Part shown: piece after piece, positions 10,820 to 20,084 of the stretch | Layout: every line of letters begins with the position of its first letter | How positions within the stretch are numbered: the stretch's first letter is position 1 | Assembly (NCBI RefSeq): GCF_012221945.1 | Contig: NZ_CP032549.1 | Coordinates: forward strand, 3,506,648-3,570,647 | Direction: 5' to 3' | Source: Glutamicibacter mishrai | GTDB taxonomy: Bacteria > Actinomycetota > Actinomycetes > Actinomycetales > Micrococcaceae | Length of the DNA stretch: 64,000 bases | Position numbers and translations under genes: made by a program | The notes under the pieces: generated by a model | The model's input: the letters and a program-made list of their open reading frames with translations, nothing else | Database searches by the model: none | What the model was told of the DNA's origin: nothing

Positions 10820-11746
10820 GTGCAGTCAAGGTTCATGCAGAAAATTCCGCGCCGAATAGGCATTGTAGGAATTACTGCTGCTCTCGTCGTCGCTGCAGGC
10901 TGTGGCCTGGCGAATCGCGAGAGCTCCTTTGAGATGCCCACGAGCGCCAACGCTGAATCATTGAACCTGCCTAGCGCTACGGACGCTGGCGAACAGATCG
11001 GCGTCGCCACCAAGCTTCCGATCTACTGGCTCGAAAATACTGATACGGGAGTCTTCCTGTACCGCGAGTATCTGGACGACACCCGCCACAGCGAACCCAT
11101 TGGCGACGCCATTTGGACCCTGCTCTCCGCTGATCCCGCTGGACCGAATCGCTACACCCTGCTCAAGCCGGCTGACGAAATCGGTGTATCGATCAGCAAC
11201 ACCAACGTCATCACCCTGGACCTTCCGGCCAAGGTGTTCAGCGCCCACCTCGATGAGGGCCTTTCGGAACGATCTATCCAGCAGCTGGTGTTCACCGCCA
11301 GCGCTGCGGCCGCGAGTTCCGGGCTACTTGCGGGAGAATCCTCCCCGACCGTGAAGATCCTGGTCGACGGCCAGCCCAATGCAGATGTCTTCGGCGGCTA
11401 TCGGATCAAGGACGTCTACGAACGCAACGCCAAGTTCATGGCACCGATCTGGATTATTGATCCGCAGTACGGAACGGTGCTGAAGGAAGGCAAAGTCCGG
11501 ATCAACGGACGGACCACGAACTTTGATATCGGGACGTTCTATTCCCTGCAGAAAAAGGACGCCGACGGCAAGCTCACAGTGATCACTGCCCAGAAGCAGG
11601 TCATCACCGGGAAAATCGAAAAGAGCGGCGCTTTCAGCATCACCGAGCGCCTAACCCCTGGCTCATACAAGCTCACGTTCTGGGGCATGGAATCCGAATC
11701 CGAGGCGAAAGTCGGAGAAGTCACTTCAGATTTCACGGTGAAGTAA
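10820..11746 (+). CDS. Lipoprotein with GerMN and Gmad2 domains
   Basis: This is a secreted lipoprotein of up to 308 aa. A basic N-terminus (KIPRR) and hydrophobic helix lead to the lipobox VVAAGC, with Cys near residue 28. A GerMN domain follows (LDDTRHSEPIGDAIWTLLSA ... VITLDLPAKVF ... QQLVFTASAAA). The C-terminal Gmad2-type beta-sandwich runs from IWIIDPQYGTV to the GSYKLTFWG segment. These domains are known from spore germination protein GerM and from LpqB, but the gene is isolated and the organism is not expected to sporulate. GTG at 10820 and ATG at 10835 are both possible starts. It converges on rsmE. Confidence 0.82.
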   Translation: MQSRFMQKIPRRIGIVGITAALVVAAGCGLANRESSFEMPTSANAESLNLPSATDAGEQIGVATKLPIYWLENTDTGVFLYREYLDDTRHSEPIGDAIWTLLSADPAGPNRYTLLKPADEIGVSISNTNVITLDLPAKVFSAHLDEGLSERSIQQLVFTASAAAASSGLLAGESSPTVKILVDGQPNADVFGGYRIKDVYERNAKFMAPIWIIDPQYGTVLKEGKVRINGRTTNFDIGTFYSLQKKDADGKLTVITAQKQVITGKIEKSGAFSITERLTPGSYKLTFWGMESESEAKVGEVTSDFTVK

Positions 11747-11784
11747 CCACAACTAGGACATTGCCGATCTAATCTGCATACAAG

Positions 11785-11820
11785 AATTCGCGGGCACCCT
11801 TAAACGGGTACCCGCGAATT
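11785..11820. terminator. Long inverted repeat, probable bidirectional terminator
   Basis: AATTCGCGGGCACCC pairs with GGGTACCCGCGAATT (one mismatch) around a 6-nt loop, between the converging lipoprotein and rsmE genes. T runs are poor on both sides, so termination is inferred mainly from position and stem strength. Confidence 0.7.
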
Positions 11821-11830
11821 GCTGGTTAAA

Positions 11831-12604
11831 TCACAGTTCGCCGAGCAGGTGGCGGATCAATACCAGGGCTGCCGGCCCGGCAGTAGAGGCCCTGAGCACG
11901 TGCTGTCCGAGCAGTGCGGCCTGAGCGCCGGCTTCTACGAAGGCCTGCAGCTCCGAATCCGAGATTCCGCCTTCCGGCCCCACGATCATTACGACCTTTT
12001 GACCTGATTGCGCTGAAGCACGCCACGATGATACGTGCGCGGCGACAGCTTCGGTGGCCTGCTCGTGCAGGACCAGGACCAGTGCGCCGGCTTGGACATC
12101 AGCGGCAATGGCCTTGGCCAGCTCCTTGGAATTCGTTGGAGCCAGGACCTCGGGCTCGAAAGCCCGACGGGATTGCTTTTGCGCAGAGCGGACTTGGGCT
12201 CGCCACTTGGCCAGGGCCTTTTCAGTCTTAGCCGAGTTCCAGCGCACGATGGAACGGTCAGCCTGCCAGGGCCGGACGGCGAGCACACCGAGCTCGACTG
12301 CGGACTCGACAGCCTGCAGATCCCGATCGCCCTTGGACAGAGCCTGCACCAAGGTCACAGGGTGATCGCTGCCGACCTCTTGGGTCCTCTGGATCACCCT
12401 CGCGCTGAGCAGGTCCTTGCCCGTGCCCAGAACCTCAACCGTCAGCCGCAGTCCTTGGCCGTCAAGCAAGTCCAGGTGCTCACCGGCGGTGACCCGCTTG
12501 ACGGTCACCGCATGGTGGGCCTCGGGGCCCGAGAGCTCAAAGGTATCCCCCGGAAGCGAGTTCTGCGCCAGTTCGGGGTCGATGACGAAGCTGTGGTTGC
12601 TCAT
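11831..12604 (-). CDS. rsmE: 16S rRNA m3U1498 methyltransferase
   Basis: RsmE uses SAM to methylate U1498 in helix 44 of 16S rRNA. The 257-aa protein has an N-terminal PUA-like part (SGPEAHHAVTVKRV) and a SPOUT knot at the C-terminus (MIVGPEGGISDSEL and LGQHVLRASTAGPAAL). It follows dnaJ by 2 bp and is therefore read as the third gene of the hrcA operon, a common arrangement in actinobacteria. Confidence 0.95.
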   Translation of the reverse strand: MSNHSFVIDPELAQNSLPGDTFELSGPEAHHAVTVKRVTAGEHLDLLDGQGLRLTVEVLGTGKDLLSARVIQRTQEVGSDHPVTLVQALSKGDRDLQAVESAVELGVLAVRPWQADRSIVRWNSAKTEKALAKWRAQVRSAQKQSRRAFEPEVLAPTNSKELAKAIAADVQAGALVLVLHEQATEAVAAHVSSWRASAQSGQKVVMIVGPEGGISDSELQAFVEAGAQAALLGQHVLRASTAGPAALVLIRHLLGEL

Positions 12605-12606
12605 GC

Positions 12607-13734
12607 TTAGCGCTGGTTCAGCTTGTCGCGCAGCCGGGAGAACATGCCGCCGGAGTGCTCGACTCGGCCAGCGGTCAATTCCTCGCCACGAAGCTTTGCC
12701 AGCTGCTCGAGCAGGTCGCGCTGGGCGGCATCAAGCTTGGTCGGGGTCTCCACCTGAAGGTGCACGATGATATCGCCACGCTTGCCGCCACGAAGGCGAG
12801 GCACGCCAAGACCTGGCAGGGTCACGGTGTCGCCGTCCTGGGCGCCTGCATCGACATTGATCGGCTGCTCGCCGTCGAAAGTCTCGAGCGTGAGCTCGCA
12901 GCCCAGGGCCGCTGCGGTCATCGGCAGGCTCATCTTAGCGTGCAGATCGGTCTGAGCGCGTTCGAAGACCTTGTGGCGGCGCACGTCCACCTCGACGAAG
13001 AGGTTGCCATTGGGGCCGCCACCAGGACCGGCTTCACCCTGTCCGCGCAGCTGGATGCGGGTGCCGGAATCAACACCTGCAGGCACGTTCAGCGACTTGG
13101 AAACGTGCTCGCGTACGCGGCCTTCGCCGTTGCACTCCAGACAAGGGTCCGGAATGGTGGTGCCGAAACCGCGGCAGGCAGCACAAGTTTCCACGGTCAT
13201 CATCTGGCCGAGGAAGGAGCGCACTGGGCGCTGCACCTGGCCGGCACCGTGGCAGATGTCGCAGGTTACCGGGCTGGTGCCCTCGCGCGTGCAGGAACCA
13301 TTGCAGGTCTTGCAGGTGACTGCGGTTTCCATCTCCAGCGGGTACACGGTGCCCTTGACGGCGTCTTCCAGGTCGATGGTGATGGTGATCAGCGCATCGC
13401 GGCCTGGCTGGGTGCGCGATGCCGGACCTTGGGCCTGTCCCCCGCCGAAGAACTGTTCGAAGATGTCGCCGAACCCGCCGAAGCCCTGTCCGCCGCCAGC
13501 TCCGAATCCTGGGTGGCCGTTGCCGTTTTCGTCGCCGGTGGCATCATAGTTCGAGCGCTTGGTCTGGTCGGAAAGAACCTCGTAAGCGCGGGTCACAAGC
13601 TTAAACTGCTCTGCGGCGTCCTCGCTTGGATTCACATCCGGGTGCAGCTTGCGTGCCAGCTTTCGGTAGGCACTCTTGATTTCCTGAGGGGTCGCGTCCT
13701 TGGCAATGCCCAAGGTCTCGTAATGCGAGCTCAC
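12607..13734 (-). CDS. dnaJ: Molecular chaperone DnaJ (heat-shock operon copy)
   Basis: This DnaK co-chaperone is 375 aa. The J domain carries HPD in KLHPDVNPS; a Gly-rich linker (FGAGGGQGFGG) follows; then come four zinc repeats CKTCNGSC, CDICHGAG, CAACRGFG and CLECNGEG, and the two C-terminal beta domains. The first zinc repeat ends GSC rather than the usual GxG. The GTG start at 13734 has AGGAAAGGA upstream, though at a long spacing. Its place directly behind hrcA marks it as the HrcA-controlled DnaJ2 rather than the dnaK-linked copy. Confidence 0.95.
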   Translation of the reverse strand: MSSHYETLGIAKDATPQEIKSAYRKLARKLHPDVNPSEDAAEQFKLVTRAYEVLSDQTKRSNYDATGDENGNGHPGFGAGGGQGFGGFGDIFEQFFGGGQAQGPASRTQPGRDALITITIDLEDAVKGTVYPLEMETAVTCKTCNGSCTREGTSPVTCDICHGAGQVQRPVRSFLGQMMTVETCAACRGFGTTIPDPCLECNGEGRVREHVSKSLNVPAGVDSGTRIQLRGQGEAGPGGGPNGNLFVEVDVRRHKVFERAQTDLHAKMSLPMTAAALGCELTLETFDGEQPINVDAGAQDGDTVTLPGLGVPRLRGGKRGDIIVHLQVETPTKLDAAQRDLLEQLAKLRGEELTAGRVEHSGGMFSRLRDKLNQR

Positions 13735-13800
13735 GTTATTCGCCGTGTCCTTTCCTAAAAATGCAAAATTCAAAAAATGCTAAGCGTATCGCCAGCGTAG

Positions 13801-14814
13801 TTAGTTCGCCAAAATCTTTGACAGGTAGCGGGCAACTGCCCGCACAGAGGCCATCGAGGTCGGGTAGTTCATGCGGGTCGGACCGAGCACCCCGAGCTTG
13901 TTGCGCACATCCGAGCCGTACGTGGTTGCTACCACGGCTGCCTCCGATAGCTGCCCGTAGTGGTGTTCAGTGCCGATCGCCACGGCCACGCCGCGCGAAT
14001 CGGCCTCAAGCTCGGAGAAGAGCTTAAGCAGCACTACCTGCTCTTCGAGGGCTTCGAGAACCGGGGTAATGCTCAAGGGGAAGTCGCCTTCCACGCGAGC
14101 CAGATTGGCTGTTCCAGCCATGATGATGCGCTGCGTATTCGCAGCTTGAGCCATTTCCTCCAGCGCATGCAACACAGCATCGACCAACGGCTCGGCTTGC
14201 TGCTGCGGGCTCAAACCGGATCGCGACAGCTTGCCGCCCAGATCGGCCAGCTGCACGCCTTCAAAACTATTGAGCAGCCACAGCTTCAAATCAGCCAGTT
14301 CAGTATCCGTATACAGCCGCGGAACAGCCATCATGCGCTGGTCGACAGTGCCGTTGGAGGCGATCATCACCATCAGTACCTGGGTGCTGCCCAGGCTGAC
14401 CAGCTCAAGGTTCTTCAGCGAAGCGGTGTCATAGTGCGGCACCTGGATCATCGCCACTTGGTTGGTCAGTCGAGCCAGCAGGCGCACGGTGCTCGTGAGC
14501 ATCTCATCAAGGTCCGTGGAGCTGTCCAGGATCTTGTTGATGGCGTCGCGTTCAGCCCGCGACAGCGGCTTGAGCTCGCCGATCTCATCGACAAAGCGCC
14601 GGTAGCCCTTCTCGGTCGGGATCCGTCCCGAAGAAGTGTGGGGAGCCGCGATGAGGCCCTCTTCCTCAAGCAGGGCCATGTCATTCCTGATCGTGGCCGC
14701 GCTGACGCCAAGGTTGTGCCGATCAAGCAGCGCCTTGGAGCCAACCGGTTCACGGGACTGGACGTAGTCTTCCACGATGGCGCGCAAAACATCCAAACGC
14801 CGAAGCTCACTCAC
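13801..14814 (-). CDS. hrcA: Heat-inducible transcription repressor HrcA
   Basis: HrcA binds CIRCE operators and represses chaperone genes until GroEL becomes limiting. At 337 aa it has the N-terminal winged helix (GVSAATIRNDMALLEEEGLI) followed by TSSGRIPTEKGYRRFVD, then the GAF-like dimer domain. The GTG start has an excellent Shine-Dalgarno (AAGGAGGT, 6-nt spacing). A CIRCE element lies 35 bp upstream, so the operon is autoregulated. Confidence 0.97.
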   Translation of the reverse strand: MSELRRLDVLRAIVEDYVQSREPVGSKALLDRHNLGVSAATIRNDMALLEEEGLIAAPHTSSGRIPTEKGYRRFVDEIGELKPLSRAERDAINKILDSSTDLDEMLTSTVRLLARLTNQVAMIQVPHYDTASLKNLELVSLGSTQVLMVMIASNGTVDQRMMAVPRLYTDTELADLKLWLLNSFEGVQLADLGGKLSRSGLSPQQQAEPLVDAVLHALEEMAQAANTQRIIMAGTANLARVEGDFPLSITPVLEALEEQVVLLKLFSELEADSRGVAVAIGTEHHYGQLSEAAVVATTYGSDVRNKLGVLGPTRMNYPTSMASVRAVARYLSKILAN

Positions 14815-14848
14815 AACGCCACCTCCTTGGAATCCCTTTCAGAAGGGT

Positions 14849-14875
14849 TTGGCACTCTAACCTGTCAAGTGCCAA
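14849..14875 (-). promoter_or_regulatory. CIRCE operator for HrcA
   Basis: The arms TTGGCACTC and AAGTGCCAA are separated by exactly 9 bases; one pair is mismatched. The consensus is TTAGCACTC-N9-GAGTGCTAA. Read leftward, TTGACA spans the arm/spacer border and may be the -35 hexamer, so HrcA would block polymerase directly. Confidence 0.9.
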
Positions 14876-14942
14876 GTCTAATACGTTCATCGGTTGCTAG
14901 CATTGGTTTTCGAGCGTATTCGATCACAGCGAAAGGCAGTAC

Positions 14943-15812
14943 GTGACTAATTACTCCTGGGGACCGCAGGATCTCAGTGCTCCAGCAGCGAAAAAACTCC
15001 GACAGGTACCTATCGAGCGTGGCATGGTCCTGGAGGACGCCACCTCAGGCTGGGTCGGCGAGGTCATACGTACTGAAAAGTCTGGTGGCATGCGCATTAT
15101 CGTCCTTGAGGACCGGCACGGCAAGACCCGTTCATTCCAGGCCGGATTCGGGTTCTACCTTGAAGGCGAGCCGGTGGAAATGGTTGACCCGGTGGCCAAG
15201 GCCGCGCAGCCGAAGACCATGGTCTCCGCTTCGGGATCCCGAGCGGTGTCCGGACTCAAAGCTCGCGAAGCTCGTGCCAGCCGCATCTGGGTGGAAGGCA
15301 AACACGACGCCGAACTCGTGGAGAAAGTCTGGGGCCACGACCTGCGCGTCGAAGGCATCGTGGTCGAGCCCCTGCATGGCGTGGATGATCTCGCCGGCGC
15401 CATCCGCGACTTCGCGCCTTCTGCGGACCGCAGGCTCGGAATCCTCGTCGACCACCTTGTCTCCGGTACCAAGGAAGCTCGCATCGTCGCCGAAGCCATG
15501 AAAGTCCCCGGGGCCGCGCAGAATGTGCTCATCCTCGGCCACCCGTATATCGACGTGTGGCAGGCCATCAAGCCTTCGACCCTCGGGATCAAAGCATGGC
15601 CGGTGATCCCGAAGGGAACCGACTGGAAAACCGGGGTGCTGAAAGCCTTTGGCTGGCCGCATGAAACTGCCGAGGACATCGGCATCGGCTGGCAACGGAT
15701 CCTGTCCACTGTCTCGCACTACGGGCAGCTGGAGCCACAACTGTTGGGAAGAATAGAAGAATTGATCGATTTTCTGACAACCGAAGATTACGGTTTCCTA
15801 ACAATTGACTAA
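14943..15812 (+). CDS. DUF3097 family protein
   Basis: A 289-aa actinobacterial protein of unknown function, starting GTG with GAAAGG 7 nt upstream. The N-terminal third is a small beta-rich region (GWVGEVIRTEKSGGMRIIVL). The rest resembles a Toprim-like fold, with RIWVEGKHDAELVEKVWG and LGILVDHLVSGTKEARIV carrying conserved Glu and Asp residues where Toprim domains bind metal. That suggests nucleic-acid chemistry, but this is inference. It is divergent from hrcA and followed by the DUF4870 gene. Confidence 0.85.
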   Translation: MTNYSWGPQDLSAPAAKKLRQVPIERGMVLEDATSGWVGEVIRTEKSGGMRIIVLEDRHGKTRSFQAGFGFYLEGEPVEMVDPVAKAAQPKTMVSASGSRAVSGLKAREARASRIWVEGKHDAELVEKVWGHDLRVEGIVVEPLHGVDDLAGAIRDFAPSADRRLGILVDHLVSGTKEARIVAEAMKVPGAAQNVLILGHPYIDVWQAIKPSTLGIKAWPVIPKGTDWKTGVLKAFGWPHETAEDIGIGWQRILSTVSHYGQLEPQLLGRIEELIDFLTTEDYGFLTID

Positions 15813-15904
15813 TAGTTGGACTTTAACCCTGTAATCTCACCGCCGGGTGAACCGTCCCGGCTATGATGGAGTTAACACCAGACACAGCAAGACAAGGAAA
15901 AATA

Positions 15905-16306
15905 GTGACTTCACGCCAGACGCAGTCATCGGAGAACTCGCGCTTCGAAGGGTCGCGAACTGCTGCGTTGCCGCTGACTCCTACTGAGGACCGGCAATGG
16001 TCAACGATGGCACACTTCGGCGCCATCCTCGGTTGCATTCCATCCGCTATTATTTTTGCTGTCTTCCGCGACCGTGGAGCCTTTACAGCCCAGGAGTCCA
16101 AGGAAGCATTCAACTTCACTCTCCCGTTGACCATCCTCGCGATCGTACTGAATGTATGCACGATCCTGCCGGGCATCGGATGGCTTTTCTCCGTGCTCGC
16201 AGTGGCGCTATGGGTTTACATGACGGTCTCAGGCGCCCTTGCGGCCATCCAGGCCAACAAGGGACGCCCTCACCGCTACAAGTTCAATCTTCGCCTGATG
16301 AAGTAG
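15905..16306 (+). CDS. DUF4870 domain (Tic20-like) small membrane protein
   Basis: This 133-aa protein has a hydrophilic N-terminus, then AHFGAILGCIPSAIIFAVF, a conserved acidic/amphipathic loop (RDRGAFTAQESKEAFNF) and two more hydrophobic helices (PLTILAIVLNVCTIL and WLFSVLAVALWVYMTV). That is the DUF4870 pattern. The GTG start at 15905 has AAGGA 6 nt upstream and is preferred over the ATG at 15863. Function is unknown. It converges on hemW with 15 bp between the stops. Confidence 0.85.
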   Translation: MTSRQTQSSENSRFEGSRTAALPLTPTEDRQWSTMAHFGAILGCIPSAIIFAVFRDRGAFTAQESKEAFNFTLPLTILAIVLNVCTILPGIGWLFSVLAVALWVYMTVSGALAAIQANKGRPHRYKFNLRLMK

Positions 16307-16321
16307 TTCTACTGAACAGGA

Positions 16322-17551
16322 TCAGAAATCGAGTAATTCTCGCACCACGAGGTCGGCTAAGAGCCGGCCTCGTTGCGTTAACACGATAGTTCCAGCAAAA
16401 GCCGCCTGGGCATCGATGAGCTCATCGGCGATCAGCCCGGCAACCTTCCTGCGGCCCGTGTCATCGAGCTCGCTGATCTGCATGCCTGAACTCAGCCGGG
16501 TCAGCAGCATGGTCCGCTCCAACTGGGCAGCCTGCGCATCAGGGTATTCGCGACCGTGCCCCGGAGAGATCCCGGCATCGATGCGCTGCTGGTAGGCGGC
16601 AGGATGCTTGACATTCCACCATCGCAGGCCGCCAACATGCGAGTGCGCTCCAGGGCCGGCGCCCCACCAGTCGCCGCCCTTCCAATACGCGATATTGTGC
16701 TGGCAGGCATTCGCAGGGGTCTTGGCCCAATTGCTCACTTCGTACCACGAGAAACCGGCGGCGGCGAACATGTCATCAGCCAACTGGTACTTCTCGGCGT
16801 GATCGTCATCGTCGATATTCGGGACTTCCCCGCGACGAATCTGCGCGGCAAGCTTCGTTCCCTCTTCGATGATCAATGCGTAGGCAGAAATATGATCAGG
16901 CTTGTAGCTCAGCGCCGCTTCGATACTCGTGCGCCAATCCTCCAGCGACTCCCCCGGCGTGCCATAGATCAGGTCAACGCTGACATCCAGCCCGGCTTCG
17001 CGAGCCCAGGCAACAGCCTGCGGAACGCGCTTGGGATCGTGGGTGCGTTCGAGCACCTTGAGCACATGCGGCACAGCTGACTGCATGCCAAAAGACACGC
17101 GGGTAAATCCGCCATTGGCCAATTCCTGCAGGCTTTCACGGGTAACCGAATCAGGATTGGCTTCGGTGGTGATTTCAGCGCCCGGTTTCAGCCCGAAGTC
17201 CTTGCGGATCTGGTCAAGAACCGACACCAAATCGCTGGCCGGCAACAAGGTAGGCGTACCGCCTCCGAAGAATACCGTTTCGATCTCGCGGTGCGGCTGG
17301 CCGGAACGGTCCATCACCTCGCGCGCGAAACTGATCTCCTTGCCGACCGTGGCAGCGTAGGTCGCCTGGCTTGAGCCCGAGCCGAGCTCGGTGGCGGTGT
17401 ACGTGTTGAAATCGCAATAGCCGCAGCGAACGGTGCAGAACGGAATATGCACATAAAAGGACATGGTCCGCCCCTCAGCTTCATGCGCACATGAAGCTGG
17501 GAGCAGACCATCGGCTGGAGCCGGATCGCCGTCAGGCAGAACTGAAGGCAT
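16322..17551 (-). CDS. hemW: Radical SAM heme chaperone HemW
   Basis: This 409-aa protein was formerly annotated as oxygen-independent coproporphyrinogen oxidase. The motif CTVRCGYCDFNTY provides the [4Fe-4S]-binding cysteines (CxxxCxYC), followed by FFGGGTPTLL and the HemW-type QHNIAYWKGGDWWGAGPGAH. HemW proteins bind heme and deliver it to target enzymes; true HemN has a different Cys pattern. The ATG follows the lepA TAG with no gap and has AAGGAAG upstream, so the genes are co-translated. Confidence 0.93.
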   Translation of the reverse strand: MPSVLPDGDPAPADGLLPASCAHEAEGRTMSFYVHIPFCTVRCGYCDFNTYTATELGSGSSQATYAATVGKEISFAREVMDRSGQPHREIETVFFGGGTPTLLPASDLVSVLDQIRKDFGLKPGAEITTEANPDSVTRESLQELANGGFTRVSFGMQSAVPHVLKVLERTHDPKRVPQAVAWAREAGLDVSVDLIYGTPGESLEDWRTSIEAALSYKPDHISAYALIIEEGTKLAAQIRRGEVPNIDDDDHAEKYQLADDMFAAAGFSWYEVSNWAKTPANACQHNIAYWKGGDWWGAGPGAHSHVGGLRWWNVKHPAAYQQRIDAGISPGHGREYPDAQAAQLERTMLLTRLSSGMQISELDDTGRRKVAGLIADELIDAQAAFAGTIVLTQRGRLLADLVVRELLDF

Positions 17552-19399
17552 CTACTTCCTTTTCGGTTCGTCGGTGGACAGAGCCGCGATGAAGGCTTCC
17601 TGTGGAACTTCCACACGGCCAACCATCTTCATGCGCTTCTTGCCTTCCTTCTGCTTTTCCAGCAGCTTGCGCTTGCGGCTGATATCGCCGCCGTAGCACT
17701 TGGCCAAAACGTCCTTGCGGATGGCGCGGATGTTTTCGCGGGCAATGATCCGCGAACCGATCGCGGCCTGGATGGGAACTTCGAACTGCTGGCGAGGGAT
17801 CAGCTCGCGCAGCTTCGAGGTCATCATGGTGCCGTAGGAGTAGGCCTTGTCGCGGTGGGTAATGGCGCTGAACGCGTCCACCTGATCACCCTGCAGCAAG
17901 ATGTCGACCTTCACCAGATCGGCGACCTGCTCGCCATCAGCCTTCCAGTCCAGCGATGCGTACCCGCGGGTCTTGGACTTGAGCTGGTCGAAGAAGTCGA
18001 ACACGATTTCCGCCAGCGGAAGGTGATAGCGCATTTCGACGCGATCTTCTGACAGGTAATCCATGCCGCGCATGGTTCCACGACGCGACTGGCACAGTTC
18101 CATCACCGCGCCAATGAATTCGCTCGGGGCCAGAATGGTCGCAGCGACCATCGGCTCGTGCACTTCGAGGATCTTGCCGTCCGGGAACTCCGAAGGGTTG
18201 GTCACGGTGATCATCTGCTTGTCTTCGCCCATGACTTCGTAGACCACGTTCGGCGCGGTGGAGATCAGGTCCAGATTGAACTCCGTCTCCAGTCGCTGGC
18301 GAGTGATTTCCAAGTGCAAAAGGCCCAGGAAGCCCACACGGAAACCGAAGCCCAGGGCTACGGAAGTCTCCGGCTCGTAAGTCAGCGCGGCGTCGTTGAG
18401 CTGCAGTTTATCCAGTGCGTCACGCAGCACCGGGTAATCGGTGCCATCCATCGGGTACAGGCCGGAGAACACCATTGGCTTGGCTTCTTCGTAGCCGCCC
18501 AGCGATTCGCCGGCAGGCTTCAGGTAGTTGGTCACGGTATCGCCGACCTTGGACTGGCGAACATCCTTCACGCCAGTGATCAGGTAGCCTACCTCGCCGA
18601 CGCCCAAGCCCTTGGTCGGCTCTGGGTTCGGCGAGGAAACACCGATCTCCAATAGCTCGTGGGTGGTGCCGGTGGACATCATCTGGATCTTCTCGCGAGG
18701 AGACAGGTTGCCGTCGACGACGCGAACGTAGGTCACCACGCCACGGTAGGTGTCGTATACCGAGTCGAAGATCATGGCGCGGGCTGGTGCCTTGGCATCG
18801 CCCACAGGAGGCGGCAGCTGCTTGATGACCTCATCGAGCAGGGCTTCTACGCCTTCGCCGGTTTTGCCGGAAACCTTCAGCACTTCTTCGGGCTCGCACC
18901 CGATGAGGTTCGCCAGCTCGGCGGCATACTTTTCAGGCTGCGCATTGGGCAAGTCAATCTTGTTCAGCACAGGAATGATCGTCAGATCGCCTTCGATGGC
19001 CAAGTAGAGGTTCGCCAGGGTCTGCGCTTCAATGCCCTGGGCCGCGTCAACCAGAAGGATCGCGCCTTCGCATGCCGCCAGCGAACGCGAAACTTCGTAA
19101 GTGAAGTCAACGTGTCCCGGGGTGTCGATCATATTCAGCGCGTAAGCGGTTCCGTCCTCGGATTCCCAAGGCATGCGCACTGCCTGGGACTTGATGGTGA
19201 TACCGCGCTCGCGCTCAATATCCATGCGGTCCAGATATTGGGCCTTCATGTCGCGGGCCGAGACAACGCCGGTTAGCTGCAACATGCGGTCGGCCAGGGT
19301 CGACTTACCGTGGTCGATATGGGCAATGATGCAGAAGTTGCGGATAAGCGACGGATCGGTCGCGGCAGGCACCTGAGCGGTGCGGGCCAATGGAGACAC
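17552..19399 (-). CDS. lepA: Elongation factor 4 (LepA)
   Basis: This ribosome-bound GTPase is implicated in back-translocation and 30S biogenesis. At 615 aa it has G1 [10 protein letters not shown]3 DTPGHVDF, G4 NKIDLP, EF-G-like domains II, III and V, and the LepA-specific C-terminal domain ending with [22 protein letters not shown]. The GTG start at 19399 gives a 20-residue tail before the G domain, as in relatives. It is the first gene of lepA-hemW. Confidence 0.97.
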   Translation of the reverse strand: MSPLARTAQVPAATDPSLIRNFCIIAHIDHGKSTLADRMLQLTGVVSARDMKAQYLDRMDIERERGITIKSQAVRMPWESEDGTAYALNMIDTPGHVDFTYEVSRSLAACEGAILLVDAAQGIEAQTLANLYLAIEGDLTIIPVLNKIDLPNAQPEKYAAELANLIGCEPEEVLKVSGKTGEGVEALLDEVIKQLPPPVGDAKAPARAMIFDSVYDTYRGVVTYVRVVDGNLSPREKIQMMSTGTTHELLEIGVSSPNPEPTKGLGVGEVGYLITGVKDVRQSKVGDTVTNYLKPAGESLGGYEEAKPMVFSGLYPMDGTDYPVLRDALDKLQLNDAALTYEPETSVALGFGFRVGFLGLLHLEITRQRLETEFNLDLISTAPNVVYEVMGEDKQMITVTNPSEFPDGKILEVHEPMVAATILAPSEFIGAVMELCQSRRGTMRGMDYLSEDRVEMRYHLPLAEIVFDFFDQLKSKTRGYASLDWKADGEQVADLVKVDILLQGDQVDAFSAITHRDKAYSYGTMMTSKLRELIPRQQFEVPIQAAIGSRIIARENIRAIRKDVLAKCYGGDISRKRKLLEKQKEGKKRMKMVGRVEVPQEAFIAALSTDEPKRK

Positions 19400-19511
19400 C
19401 TAAACAGACCTCACTAGCTGACTAAAAGACGTAGTTGGATTAGGTTCCATTCTGTCATGATTTCCGAGTCATCACGTATTTCGACCGGCGACAGCTGGTA
19501 GTTTGTCGTTC

Positions 19512-20072
19512 ATGGCAGTGAATCCAGAGAAGATATTCAGTCTCGTGATGCGCCTGATCAAGCAGATCAATTCGACGCGCTCACGCACATCAGGGAACAA
19601 CAGCACGAGGAGTTCCGGCCGCCGGAGCCCGCAAGGCGGCTCGCAGCAGCGTGCGGATAACTCCGGATCAACACATTCCGGTGGCTACCCCGGTGATTAT
19701 CACGGACCCATTAACTTTGAATACCAGCCTTCGATGGACGGCAACGCGGATCCTGGCGAAATCGTATGGGGCTGGGTGCCCTACGAAGAGGACTACTCGC
19801 AGGGCAAGGACCGTCCGGTGCTGATCGTGGGGCGTGCAGAGGGGTGGCTTCTAGGTCTGATGCTCACCAGCAAGGACAAGAACAACTCCAACCAGCAGAA
19901 TCCGGACTACATGGATATCGGCACTGGCGGTTGGGACCGTGAGCGCCGCCCGAGTGAGGTCAAGCTGGATCGCATTATCCGCTTGAACGACCAATCCGTA
20001 CGCCGCGAAGGCGCCATCTTGGATCGGGAGCGATTCTCGAATGTGGTGAACGCCCTAAACGAACGAGCATAA
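19512..20072 (+). CDS. PemK/MazF-like protein without a visible antitoxin
   Basis: A 186-aa protein. Residues 1-70 are a basic, Ser/Gly/Gln-rich extension. The rest matches the PemK/MazF fold: DPGEIVWGWVPYEEDYSQGKDRPVLIVG, with the conserved E-D/S-K-x-RP-V/A-L-V pattern, then a variable loop and the LDRIIRLNDQSVRREGAILD end. Toxins of this fold are mRNA interferases, but no small antitoxin gene lies beside it and it sits between lepA and rpsT. Proteins of this long solitary form seem frequent in Micrococcaceae, and toxin activity should not be assumed. No clear Shine-Dalgarno; ATG 19512 is preferred to TTG 19503. Confidence 0.75.
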   Translation: MAVNPEKIFSLVMRLIKQINSTRSRTSGNNSTRSSGRRSPQGGSQQRADNSGSTHSGGYPGDYHGPINFEYQPSMDGNADPGEIVWGWVPYEEDYSQGKDRPVLIVGRAEGWLLGLMLTSKDKNNSNQQNPDYMDIGTGGWDRERRPSEVKLDRIIRLNDQSVRREGAILDRERFSNVVNALNERA

Positions 20073-20084
20073 GTACTCGTTGTT

